A DNA stretch of 64,000 nucleotides from assembly GCF_002803845.1 (NCBI RefSeq), contig NZ_CP024985.1, positions 4,464,001 to 4,528,000 of the forward strand. Direction: 5' to 3'. This DNA is from Streptomyces lavendulae subsp. lavendulae (GTDB lineage: Bacteria > Actinomycetota > Actinomycetes > Streptomycetales > Streptomycetaceae). A program made the position numbers and the translations under genes. Shown one piece after another: positions 24,946 through 32,605 of this stretch (position 1 is the first letter of the stretch; the number at the start of each line of letters is the position of its first letter). The notes under the pieces are model-generated. The model was not told the DNA's origin, ran no database searches, and worked only from the letters and a program-made list of their open reading frames with translations.

Positions 24946-25527
24946 TCAGCCGGTGCGCAGCGGCCCGGTCAGCCGCGCCAGCACCGTGGTCTCCCCGCTG
25001 ACCAGCCGCAGCCGGGCCCGCCCGGGCCGGCCGCCGGAGCCGGTGACCGCGCCGGGCGAGATCCGTTCGACGGTGAACACGGCCGTACGGTGGTCCGCGC
25101 GCGGGATCTCGATGGTGCGCCCCCGCCGCAGTGCGGCGAGCGGCAGCCCGTCCCCGCTGACCACGGCGGTGCCCGCGCTGCCGGGCACCGGGCCCGCAGG
25201 GTCCCAGCCGGCCACGCCCCCGTCGCTCTGCGGGCCCCGCGCCAGCGGGAGGTCCACCCCCAGGCTGGGGATGCGCAGCCGCAGCGGGCGCGAGGCGCGC
25301 AGCGGTGCGGCGGACACCCGGGGCCCGGTGCCCGGACCGTGCGTCCCGGAGTGTTCGAGCCCGCGCACGAGCCGCCGGTGTCCGGACAGGCCCAGCGCCC
25401 GGGAGGGCAGTGCGTCGGCGGTGCCGGAGGTGGCGGGCTCCGCGCCCTGGCTGCCGCGCAACAGGCCCACTCCGGTGCAGATCAGAGTGACCGTCAGCGT
25501 GGCGACGATCCACTGGGCGCGGGCCAT
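24946..25527 (-). CDS. degenerate class F-like sortase
   Basis: 193 residues: an N-terminal membrane anchor (WIVATLTVTLICTGVGLL), a linker, then a sortase-like fold (LRLRIPSLGVDLPLARG, GWDPAGPVPGSAGTAVVSGDG, RGRTIEIPRADHRTAVFTVERISPG). In active class F enzymes the motif at GDG holds a catalytic His (GHxD type) and the last strand ends in TC. Here the equivalent segments read VVSGDG and LRLVSGET, so both the His and the Cys appear missing. It is probably a non-catalytic sortase relative. ATG 25527 is preceded by GGGAGGAA. Confidence 0.75.
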   Translation of the reverse strand: MARAQWIVATLTVTLICTGVGLLRGSQGAEPATSGTADALPSRALGLSGHRRLVRGLEHSGTHGPGTGPRVSAAPLRASRPLRLRIPSLGVDLPLARGPQSDGGVAGWDPAGPVPGSAGTAVVSGDGLPLAALRRGRTIEIPRADHRTAVFTVERISPGAVTGSGGRPGRARLRLVSGETTVLARLTGPLRTG

Positions 25528-25873
25528 GGCGTTCCTCCCGGGCCGGCTCGGTCGGCCGGTTCCTGTGAGCAGTGGACCGCTCCGGGCCGCCCGGCACCGC
25601 ACGGGGGCGCCGGGGAGTGACGGCGCGTCACCGGCGTGTCGTGGCTGCGTGCCGGAGTCTTCGCAGCTCGGGGCGGTGCGCCGGGCGCGCTCCCGACGTT
25701 TCGACGCCGTGCCTCCGAACGGGTGAGGGCCGCCCCCGGCGGCATGACGCCCCACACGGCGCGGGCCCTGCGCGATGCGGGTCCGGCGCGGTGCGGGTCC
25801 GGCGCCGCGCGGGCCCCGGATGGTGGAGGCCCCGCCGGGTGCGTGACGTCGTGTCAGCCGGAGTGGGCCGCGT
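25528..25873. other. 346-bp intergenic region
   Basis: Lies upstream of the sortase-like gene and downstream of the PucR-type gene, both on the minus strand. I see GC-rich direct repeats of the type GCGGTGCGGGTCCGGCG near 25770-25815 but no convincing gene. The promoter for the sortase-like gene should lie near its right end of the 25528-25650 part, but I could not identify its boxes. Confidence 0.4.
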
Positions 25874-26965
25874 TCAGCCCCCGGGTATGGCGTCCGGGGT
25901 CGGCGGCAGTGGTCGGGCGGGCCAGTCCAGCAGCCGGGCCCCGATCGCCGCCGTCTGCAGGGTGTACCGCTGCACGGGATCGCCGGGGTCGTGGCCGGTC
26001 ATCCGGTGGATCCGCTCCAGCCGGTAGGTCAGCGCCCGCACGCTCAGGCGCAGCCGCCGGGCCGACTCCGCGGCCACGCACCCGGAGTCGAAGTAGGCCG
26101 TCAGGGTCTCCAGCAGCGGACCGGCCCCGCCCCGCCCGGCCCGCAGCGGCCCGAGCACGCTCAGCACCAGGTCGGCCAGCGCGGCCCGGTCCCGGGTCAG
26201 CAGCGGGAACACCAGCAGGTCGGCGGCGCGCAGCACCGGCCCCTCGAAGCCGAGCCGGTCCGCCAGGCCGAGGGCGTCGCGGGCCTCCTCGTACGAGGCG
26301 GCTATCCCGCCCGCACCGGGACGCGGGCGGCCGACGGCGACGAGCCCCGCGTCCTGGAGCGCGGCGCACGCCTGCCGCGCGAAGTGGACCGGCACCTCGT
26401 CCCGGTCGCCCGGGGCCACGCAGACCAGCAGGCCGTCCTTGGTGGCGAGGAGGGCGGCGCCCTCCCCGAACCGCCCGGCCAGCGCCGCCCCCACCCGGCG
26501 GGCGGCCGGGCCCGCGTCCTCGCAGGGCTGCGGGCCGCGCGCGACGGCCACCGTGTACGCGGGCGCCGGGGCCGGTCCGAAGCGGGACGCCCCTCCGGCG
26601 GGGCCGCCCGGGTCGATCCGGCCGAGCAGCAGGTCGTCGACGTACTCCCGGCGGGCGGCCTCCTCGCGCCGCACCACCAGCTGCCGGGCCCGTTCCCAGC
26701 CCTCGGCGAAGGCGTCCACGGCCTGCTCCGCCGCCGCCAGCACGGGGTCCGGGGAGCCGTGCCCGTCGAGTGCGGTCCGGGTGGCGGCGAGATGGGCGCC
26801 GACGAGGCCGCGCAGCCCGTACCCGGCGGCGGCGGCCCGCGCGCCGAGGGCCCGCCGGGCGGCGAGCGCCTCTGGACCGGGGCGGCGCCCGGTGGTCCGG
26901 ACGTCCGCGAGGATCCCCGCGTACCCGGTCAGATATTCCTCGGGTACGTCCTGTCCTGACGCCAC
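25874..26965 (-). CDS. PucR/CdaR-type helix-turn-helix regulator
   Basis: 363 residues. An N-terminal helical region (about 1-110, like the RsbT co-antagonist fold), a middle GGDEF-like segment (PAPAYTVAVARGPQ to VAVGRPRPGAGGIAASYEEARDAL) and a C-terminal PucR HTH (LLETLTAYFDSGCVAAESARRLRLSVRALTYRLERIHRMTGHDPGDP). This is the standard CdaR/PucR layout; members regulate purine, sugar-acid or gamma-aminobutyrate genes. A uricase gene lies 2.3 kb away, but not in the same operon. GTG 26965 is chosen because GGGGAG lies before it; earlier ATG 26995 lacks one. Confidence 0.88.
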   Translation of the reverse strand: MASGQDVPEEYLTGYAGILADVRTTGRRPGPEALAARRALGARAAAAGYGLRGLVGAHLAATRTALDGHGSPDPVLAAAEQAVDAFAEGWERARQLVVRREEAARREYVDDLLLGRIDPGGPAGGASRFGPAPAPAYTVAVARGPQPCEDAGPAARRVGAALAGRFGEGAALLATKDGLLVCVAPGDRDEVPVHFARQACAALQDAGLVAVGRPRPGAGGIAASYEEARDALGLADRLGFEGPVLRAADLLVFPLLTRDRAALADLVLSVLGPLRAGRGGAGPLLETLTAYFDSGCVAAESARRLRLSVRALTYRLERIHRMTGHDPGDPVQRYTLQTAAIGARLLDWPARPLPPTPDAIPGG

Positions 26966-27043
26966 ACCAGCTCCCCGCTCCGTTCGAACTCCCATTGTCG
27001 CCAAGGGGTTCGCACAGGCCCCGGGCCGGGGCGGGCGGGACGC

Positions 27044-27289
27044 TCAGATCACCACGAACGCGACCGCCGCCGCCCCCATGAGGGCGGCGGCGAGGTGGAT
27101 CGCGGGGTGGCCGTAGTCCCCGAACCAGAGTTGGCGGGCCAGTCCGCCCAGGGCGGCCAGGGCGGTGATGACCCCGATCTGCGCGAGCAGGGTGGCGGCC
27201 GTGAACGGGGCCAGGACCAGGAGTAAGGAGTTCAGCCAGAAGGGTGCGGCGCCGGTCCAGCCCCGCCATTGCCAGATCGCGGTCGGCAT
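27044..27289 (-). CDS. small membrane protein near cbtA
   Basis: 81 residues with three hydrophobic stretches (PFWLNSLLLVLAPFTAATLLAQ, GVITALAALGGLARQLW, AIHLAAALMGAAAVAFVVI) and a short aromatic N-terminus MPTAIWQWRGWTG. A GGGAG ribosome site precedes ATG 27289. It lies 43 bp downstream of cbtA on the same strand and could be part of the cobalt operon, but I do not recognise it as a known cobalt component. Confidence 0.65.
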   Translation of the reverse strand: MPTAIWQWRGWTGAAPFWLNSLLLVLAPFTAATLLAQIGVITALAALGGLARQLWFGDYGHPAIHLAAALMGAAAVAFVVI

Positions 27290-27332
27290 GTCCCGGCTCC
27301 CACCTTCCACACCCGCAACAGGTGTGTCGTGC

Positions 27333-28088
27333 TCAACTCGTCGGCTGTACAGCCTCCTGGGGTGCGGCGGCCGGGGCAATAGCGCGTTCGGCTAGAAATC
27401 CGAAGGCCAGGCCGAAAGTCGTCCACAGGGCCACCTGGATGCCCAGCGAGGCGAGGCGGAACTGCCAGATCAGCGCGGCCGGGAAGTCGGCCGGCACCTC
27501 GTTGATGCCGGGGAGCAGGGCGTAGGCGATGCCCACCGTCACGACGAAGCCCAGCGAGGCGACGACCGAGGCGTTCCAGTTGCCCAGGGAAGGGGCCAGG
27601 CGCCGCCCCAGGATCAGGGCGCCCGCGGCGAGCAGCAGGCTCAGGGCGATCATCAGGACGAACAGGGTGGTGCGCCGGACGACCGTGTCGGGGTCGCCCA
27701 CGGCAGGCGGGTTGGCCGGGTACTTGAGGAACGGGACCAGGTTCACGGTGAGGAACAGGCCCCCGGAGACCAGCGCGGCGGTGGCCCGCGGGCCGAAGCG
27801 GCCGAGCCGGCCCAGGGCGTAGCAGAAGACGAGCGCGGCGATACCGCCGAGCGCGACGCCGTAGAGGAGGGTGCCGGTGCCGAGACCGGCCGTGGCCTGC
27901 AGGGCCCGGCTGACCGGGCCTTCCTCGGCGTGCTCGTGCGCGGCGGCCGCGCCGGCTTCCTCGATGGCGATGGCGGCGTCCACCTTGGACTCGCCGAGGA
28001 CGTAGGCGACGAGGAAGGCGGCCACACCGGCGAGCAGGCCGGCCAGCATGCCCCGGATCAGCAGGACACGCGGGGAGATGGGGTTCAT
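27333..28088 (-). CDS. cbtA: CbtA family cobalt transporter subunit
   Basis: 251 residues, about six membrane helices. The N-terminal helix (PRVLLIRGMLAGLLAGVAAFLVAYVLGE), the adjacent His/Glu stretch (EEAGAAAAHEHAEEGPVSRA), and the GTGTLLYGVALGGIAALVFCYALGR segment match CbtA. CbtA with CbtB is a predicted secondary uptake system for cobalt and, in many actinobacteria, is regulated by cobalamin. It is 204 bp downstream of cbtB; the gap contains stacked hairpins. Confidence 0.9.
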   Translation of the reverse strand: MNPISPRVLLIRGMLAGLLAGVAAFLVAYVLGESKVDAAIAIEEAGAAAAHEHAEEGPVSRALQATAGLGTGTLLYGVALGGIAALVFCYALGRLGRFGPRATAALVSGGLFLTVNLVPFLKYPANPPAVGDPDTVVRRTTLFVLMIALSLLLAAGALILGRRLAPSLGNWNASVVASLGFVVTVGIAYALLPGINEVPADFPAALIWQFRLASLGIQVALWTTFGLAFGFLAERAIAPAAAPQEAVQPTS

Positions 28089-28179
28089 GCGTCGGTTTCC
28101 CTTGCTGGGGCAGAGAGGGGGGAGCGGGGGATCTCCGGGGTCCACAGGGCAGGCGGAAGCGGCGCACGGGCCGTACGGC

Positions 28180-28230
28180 GCTCCGCGGGTGCGTGCCCCG
28201 CGGAGCCGCGCGGGGATGCGCCCCGCGCGG
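28180..28230. repeat. back-to-back hairpins between cbtB and cbtA
   Basis: Two perfect 10-bp hairpins share one base pair position: 28180-28189 with 28197-28206 (loop TGCGTGC), and 28206-28215 with 28221-28230 (loop ATGCG). They lie between cbtB and cbtA and could attenuate transcription or stabilise mRNA, giving more CbtB than CbtA. Confidence 0.7.
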
Positions 28231-28292
28231 AGCGGTACCGGCGCCGCGCGCGGGGAGAGTTCCCGGCGCCGCGTGGACCGGGGGTCAGCCGG

Positions 28293-28508
28293 TCAGTGGC
28301 AGGGGAAACCGAGCAGGTGACGGCCGTCGTGCATCCACTCGTGGATGGTGTCGCCCTGGAAGACCGCGGTGGCACCCTGCTCGGCGCCGACGAGGTACAG
28401 CAGGACCAGCATGAGGACACCGACGAACAGCGCCCAGGGGGCCAGTTCCTTCAGGGACAGCGGGGTGACGGCTACGGGCGCCGACGACGGCACGGCGGAG
28501 TGGGCCAT
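28293..28508 (-). CDS. cbtB: CbtB family cobalt transport protein
   Basis: 71 residues: one membrane helix (PWALFVGVLMLVLLYLVGAEQGAT) and a C-terminal His-rich segment ending EWMHDGRHLLGFPCH, the cobalt-binding motif typical of CbtB. ATG 28508 is preceded by GGAGG. The gene begins the cobalt operon, directly below the cobalamin riboswitch at 28560-28655, so both Cbt proteins should be shut off when cobalamin is plentiful. Confidence 0.92.
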   Translation of the reverse strand: MAHSAVPSSAPVAVTPLSLKELAPWALFVGVLMLVLLYLVGAEQGATAVFQGDTIHEWMHDGRHLLGFPCH

Positions 28509-28559
28509 GGCAGAACCTCCAGGGGGAACACGCGTCCCGGTCAGTGGTGCTCTTGACGA

Positions 28560-28655
28560 AGGTGGCGGGTCTGACTTCCCTGCCCGCACTGCTGCGGGAG
28601 GATTCACAGTGGCGCGACCGTGCCGGAATCTCACCGGTACTTCCGTCATACCTTC
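28560..28655 (-). promoter_or_regulatory. cobalamin riboswitch controlling cbtB-cbtA
   Basis: On the minus strand, upstream of cbtB, the conserved elements appear in order: GGAAGTACCGGTGAGATTCC, then GCGCCACTGTGAAT (the invariant core) and the B12-box region AAGTCAGACCCGCCA about 55 nt upstream of the cbtB start codon. These elements define the cobalamin aptamer. When adenosylcobalamin binds, expression of the downstream cobalt genes should fall. Confidence 0.93.
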
Positions 28656-28750
28656 GTCATGTCGTCCGAGACCGTACCGCGCCCGTGGCTTGAACACCAC
28701 GGCGTATCTCCGCCGTCTCACGCCCCGGGCGCGCGCTCTACGCTCCCTCC

Positions 28751-29230
28751 ATGCCCGAGACGACACCCCAGGCCCCGCCGGATCCACCCGTACGGCTGCA
28801 CCTGACCACGCCCCCGCTCGACGCCGCCGCCCGCCGGGGCCGGTTCGGGTACGGGGCCCCGTGCCCCGGCCACCCCGGTCTGGCCGGGCCGGCCACCGGG
28901 GACTGGGCGGGCCGGACCCTGGAGGAGGTCGCCGCCGAGGACCCGCGGGGGATCCGCGACTGGCTCACCGACCCGCACTACGCGCCCCCGGGCGGCGGGG
29001 AGTCCGTGGCCGCGCTGATCGCCCGGACCGGGGCGCACCTGGCCGCGCTGCCGCCCGGCCGCCACGACGCGGTGGTCGAGCAGGCCGTCGTACGGGCCGC
29101 GGTGGTGTGGGCCCTGGAGCTGCCGGAGCAGGCCTTCTGGCGGCTCGACGTACGGCCCGGGACCGTGACCGCCCTCAGCGGCCGCTCCGGCCGCTGGAAC
29201 CTCCTGGTGGGCCGCCCGGCCGGGGAGTGA
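28751..29230 (+). CDS. histidine-phosphatase-fold protein lacking the catalytic histidines
   Basis: 159 residues, divergent from the cobalt operon. The fold order fits a small histidine phosphatase (LHLTTPPLDAAARRGRFG near the N-terminus, GDWAGRTLEEVAAEDP, and VVEQAVVRAAVVWALELP near the C-terminus). The RHG motif, expected where LHLTTPP occurs, and the second catalytic His, expected near VVEQAVVR, are both absent. Phosphatase relatives are common beside CbtAB, so it may have a non-catalytic or altered role in cobalt/cobalamin metabolism. It converges with the uricase gene. Confidence 0.75.
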   Translation: MPETTPQAPPDPPVRLHLTTPPLDAAARRGRFGYGAPCPGHPGLAGPATGDWAGRTLEEVAAEDPRGIRDWLTDPHYAPPGGGESVAALIARTGAHLAALPPGRHDAVVEQAVVRAAVVWALELPEQAFWRLDVRPGTVTALSGRSGRWNLLVGRPAGE

Positions 29231-29240
29231 ACGGCACGAC

Positions 29241-29269
29241 GGCCCGGACCCCGCGACGCGGTCCGGGCC
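29241..29269. terminator. hairpin terminator between phosphatase-like gene and uricase
   Basis: Arms GGCCCGGACC (29241-29250) and GGTCCGGGCC (29260-29269), a perfect 10-bp stem, lie between two convergent genes and can act on both strands. Confidence 0.8.
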
Positions 29270-29296
29270 GAACGGCGCTGCGGGGCAGCGATGGTG

Positions 29297-30214
29297 TTAC
29301 GCGACGATCCAGTCGGACGTGGCTATCACCGGCTGCACGCCGTCGCGGTGGATGGTGCCCTCGATCAGGCCGTACGGGCGGTCCGCCGCGAAGTACACCT
29401 CGTTGTCGTTCTTCAGCCCGAAGGGCTCCAGGTCGACGAGGAAGTGGTGCTTGTTGGGGAGGTTGAGGCGCACCTCGTTGACCTTGGGGCAGTTGTCGAG
29501 GACGCGCTCGGCCATCTGGTTCAGGGTCTGCTGGAGCGAGTACGAGTAGGTCTCCGCGAAGGCTTCGAGCATGTGCTTGCGGACCTTCTTGTACGACCCG
29601 TCCCAGTCGAAGTCCGCGTCGTCGGCGGCCAGCGCCGAGTGCGCCCAGCGGGCGGTGACCTTGGTCGCCAGGATGCGGTCGTACGCCTCCTGGAGGGTCG
29701 TGTACTTGTCCTTGATGTAGCCGTGGAACTCGGAGTTGGTCGAGTTCATCACCGTCAGGTCCTTCAGGCCGGAGATGACCTGGAGGCCGGTGGTCTCGCT
29801 GTAGGTGACCTGCGTGGTGCGCACCTCCTGGCCCTTGCGGACGAAGGAGTGCTGCTCCTTGCGCGTCGGGACCGGGATCCGCTCCCAGGCGAACTCCTCG
29901 ATCCGGATCTGCGCCTCGCGGATCGGCTGCTGGGAGGAGACGAAGTGCTTGGCGAGGTGGATGCCGAAGGCCTCGGGCGAGGCGACGCCGTGCTCCTTGC
30001 CGAAGGCGTACACCGTGTTCTTGGTGGTGTCCGTGGGCAGGCAGTTGGCGTTGTCGCCGGTCAGGTGGACGTCGCGGAACTCGCCGCGCAGGGCGACCGA
30101 GACGTTCAGGTCGCGGATCTCGGCCCAGGAGCCGTCGCTGCCCTTGCGGGTCACCACGACGATGCGGTTCTCGGCCTTGCCGTACTGGTTCTGGCCCAGG
30201 ACGTGCTTGCTCAT
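29297..30214 (-). CDS. urate oxidase (uricase)
   Basis: 305 residues, the usual length for the cofactor-free enzyme that oxidises urate to 5-hydroxyisourate. Conserved parts include the N-terminal GQNQYGKAENRIVVVTRKG with the lysine near the catalytic site, LPTDTTKNTVYAFGKEHG with the active-site Thr, the VMNSTNSEFHGY segment, and NLPNKHHFLVDLEPFG near the C-terminus, with the catalytic His. No other purine-catabolism genes are adjacent; the PucR-type regulator at 25874 is 2.3 kb downstream. ATG 30214 is the natural start. Confidence 0.96.
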   Translation of the reverse strand: MSKHVLGQNQYGKAENRIVVVTRKGSDGSWAEIRDLNVSVALRGEFRDVHLTGDNANCLPTDTTKNTVYAFGKEHGVASPEAFGIHLAKHFVSSQQPIREAQIRIEEFAWERIPVPTRKEQHSFVRKGQEVRTTQVTYSETTGLQVISGLKDLTVMNSTNSEFHGYIKDKYTTLQEAYDRILATKVTARWAHSALAADDADFDWDGSYKKVRKHMLEAFAETYSYSLQQTLNQMAERVLDNCPKVNEVRLNLPNKHHFLVDLEPFGLKNDNEVYFAADRPYGLIEGTIHRDGVQPVIATSDWIVA

Positions 30215-30477
30215 GCTGTCTTCCTTCGGGTACTCGGGAACACGGAGTCCGATTGGTCTGGATCCCGTACGCCCGGCGTCCAGCGCGCGTCCCGACTGAA
30301 GACGTGCCGCTCCCCGCCGTTCGGCCCCTGGGGGCCGCCCCGGGACTGACGTGCATCCCGGTCCGTAGGTGCTGAGTAGTACTGCACGGATTGCAGCATG
30401 CGCACGAGGGTTCGACCACCGTACGGATCCTCCGAACACCAGCACCCACGGATTGGGCGACCGTACAGACCCGCAGG

Positions 30478-31830
30478 TCAGGCCATGTGCGCGTCGGCCA
30501 CCGAGAGGGCCTCGTCCAGGACGGCCAGGCCCTTGGCCACGTCCTCGGTGGAGACGTTGCAGGGCGGGGCCACGTGCATCCGGTTCCCCGCGAGGAGCGG
30601 CCACAGGCCGCCCTTCTTCAGGGCCGCCCCGAAGGCCGCCATGGGCGCGTTGTCGGCCCCGGAGGCGTTGTACGGGACGAGTGGCTCGCGGGTGTCCGCG
30701 TCCCGTACGAGTTCCAGCGCCCAGAAGGTGCCCAGCCCGCGGACCTCGCCGACCGAGGGGTGGCGCGCGGCGATCTCGCGCAGGCCCGGTCCCAGCAGTT
30801 CGGCGCCGGTGCGGGCGGACTGCCCGACGATGTCCTCCTCCTCCATCGTGTTGATCGTCGCGACGGCGGCGGCGCAGGCCAGCACGTGCCCGGAGTACGT
30901 CAGCCCGCCCGGGTAGGGGCGGCGGGCGAAGGTCTCGGCGATCGCGGCGGAGATGGCGACCCCGCCGAGCGGCACGTAGCCGCTGGTGATGCCCTTGGCG
31001 AAGCAGATCAGGTCGGGGGTGACGTCCCAGTGGTCGGCGGCGAACCAGGTACCGGTGCGCCCGAAGCCGACCATGACCTCGTCGAGGATGAAGACGATGC
31101 CGTAGCGGTCGCAGAGCGCGCGCACGCCCGCCAGGTAGCCGGCCGGGGGCACGAGCACGCCCGGGGCGCCGCCCACGGTCTCCAGGATGATCGCGGCGAT
31201 GGACTGCGGGCCCTCGAAGACGATCGTGTCCTCCAGGTGGCGCAGGGCGCGCCCGCACTCCTCGGCCTCGGTCGTGGCGTGGAAGGGCGAGCGGTAGAGG
31301 AAGGGCCCCCAGAAGTGCACGACGCCCGCGGTGGCGGTGTCGTTGCCGAAGCGGCGCGCGTCACCGGTGAGGTTGATCGCGGTGGAGGTCGCGCCGTGGT
31401 ACGAGCGGTACGCGGACATCACCTTGGGCCGGCCGGTGTGCAGCCGGGCCATCCGGACGGCGTTCTCGACCGCCTCGGCGCCCGCGTTGGTGAAGAAGAT
31501 CTTGTCCAGGTCCCCGGGGGTGCGCTCGGCGATCAGCCGGGCGGCCTCGGAGCGGACGTCGACGGCGAAACCGGGTGCGACCGTGCACAGCCGGGCGGAC
31601 TGCTCGGCGATCGCGGCCGCGACCTTGGGGTGCTGGTACCCGATGTTCGTGTAGACGAGCGCACTCGAAAAATCGAGGAAACGGTTGCCCTCGTAGTCCC
31701 AGAAGTACGAGCCCTCGGCCCCGGCCACGGCCAGCGGGTCGATGAGCTCCTGCGCCGACCAGGAATGGAAAACGTGCTTCCGGTCGGCGTCTTTCACGGC
31801 GGCGAGGGCGTCGGCGGCTTCTGCGTTCAT
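30478..31830 (-). CDS. class III PLP-dependent aminotransferase
   Basis: 450 residues. PLP fold type I of the omega-amino acid or taurine type: the family segments IFFTNAGAEAVENAVRMAR, SYHGATSTAINLTG, VFILDEVMVGFGRTG (the Asp that holds the pyridine ring), and CFAKGITSGYVPLGG, where Lys forms the Schiff base with PLP, are all present. The substrate could be a beta-alanine, taurine, GABA or similar amino donor; sequence alone cannot tell. The start is ATG 31830. It lies upstream of the uricase gene on the same strand, with a 263-bp gap. Confidence 0.9.
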   Translation of the reverse strand: MNAEAADALAAVKDADRKHVFHSWSAQELIDPLAVAGAEGSYFWDYEGNRFLDFSSALVYTNIGYQHPKVAAAIAEQSARLCTVAPGFAVDVRSEAARLIAERTPGDLDKIFFTNAGAEAVENAVRMARLHTGRPKVMSAYRSYHGATSTAINLTGDARRFGNDTATAGVVHFWGPFLYRSPFHATTEAEECGRALRHLEDTIVFEGPQSIAAIILETVGGAPGVLVPPAGYLAGVRALCDRYGIVFILDEVMVGFGRTGTWFAADHWDVTPDLICFAKGITSGYVPLGGVAISAAIAETFARRPYPGGLTYSGHVLACAAAVATINTMEEEDIVGQSARTGAELLGPGLREIAARHPSVGEVRGLGTFWALELVRDADTREPLVPYNASGADNAPMAAFGAALKKGGLWPLLAGNRMHVAPPCNVSTEDVAKGLAVLDEALSVADAHMA

Positions 31831-31998
31831 ATATCGAGGGTAGTTGTCCAGGATGTGGACCCGGGGGTGCCTCCGGTGCGGCGTGGCCGGGAGCTGACTT
31901 GACGGACGCGGGCTCCCCCGCTCGACGGGTTCCGGCCCTCGTCATAGCCTCACCGCTACCGGCCGCTCCACGGGGGAGAACGGCGGAAAACTCATGGT

Positions 31999-32050
31999 GG
32001 GGCCCCCTTCGGTGTCCCCCGCAGCTGCGGGGGACACCGAAGGGGGCCCC
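31999..32050. repeat. perfect 52-bp palindrome
   Basis: Two perfect 26-bp arms, 31999-32024 and 32025-32050, meet with no spacer; the centre is CCCGCAGCTGCGGG and the outer end is GGGGCCCCCTTCGGTGTC on the left. It lies between the divergent aminotransferase and anti-sigma-like ATPase genes, where a terminator is not expected. It could form a very stable cruciform or RNA hairpin. Confidence 0.9.
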
Positions 32051-32150
32051 GTCGTGCATGGGGGATCCGGCCATCGCGTGGTGGGATTTGTCCGTCCCCC
32101 TCGGGGGTAGGTGCGGCGCCGGGGGACGGGCGGCGTAGACGGGAGAGCCT

Positions 32151-32588
32151 GTGGCCGAGCAGACGCGGAAGCTGGTCCTGGGCGGTGGCACGGCGGGTGT
32201 CGTGACCCGCTGCCGGGACTTCACCCGGCGTGCCCTCGCCGACTGGCACTGGCCCGCGGGCGCCGAGGCCGAGGAGGACGTGCTCCTGCTGGTCTCCGAG
32301 GTGGTGACCAACGCCTGCCTGCACGCGGGCGGCCCGCGCGAGCTGGTCCTGCGGCACGCCCCCGGCGGGCTGCGGGTGGAGGTCACCGACGACAGCCCCG
32401 AACCGCCGAGCCCGCGGCCGCCGGACCGGGCCCGGCCGGGCGGGCACGGGCTGATCCTGATGGAGCGCCTCGCCCGGGGGTGGGGGTGCGTACCGTCGCC
32501 GCCGGGCAAGACCGTGTGGCTGGAGCTTCCGGGCCCGCCGCCCCCGGGCCGGGACGCGGACCCGGACGCGGCCGGGCCGGACGCGTAG
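32151..32588 (+). CDS. anti-sigma factor-like ATP-binding protein
   Basis: 145 residues starting at GTG 32151. GHKL kinase fold: DVLLLVSEVVTNACLHAGG (N-box), LRVEVTDDSPEPP, then RPGGHGLILMERLARGWG (G-box) and GKTVWLEL. The last 20 residues form an acidic, Pro-rich tail. It converges with the SigB-family sigma factor gene, with only 17 bp between stop codons, so the pair is a possible sigma/anti-sigma set, although anti-sigma genes are normally upstream in the same operon. This is a proximity-based inference. Confidence 0.88.
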   Translation: MAEQTRKLVLGGGTAGVVTRCRDFTRRALADWHWPAGAEAEEDVLLLVSEVVTNACLHAGGPRELVLRHAPGGLRVEVTDDSPEPPSPRPPDRARPGGHGLILMERLARGWGCVPSPPGKTVWLELPGPPPPGRDADPDAAGPDA

Positions 32589-32605
32589 GCGCGGGGCGGG
32601 CGGGT

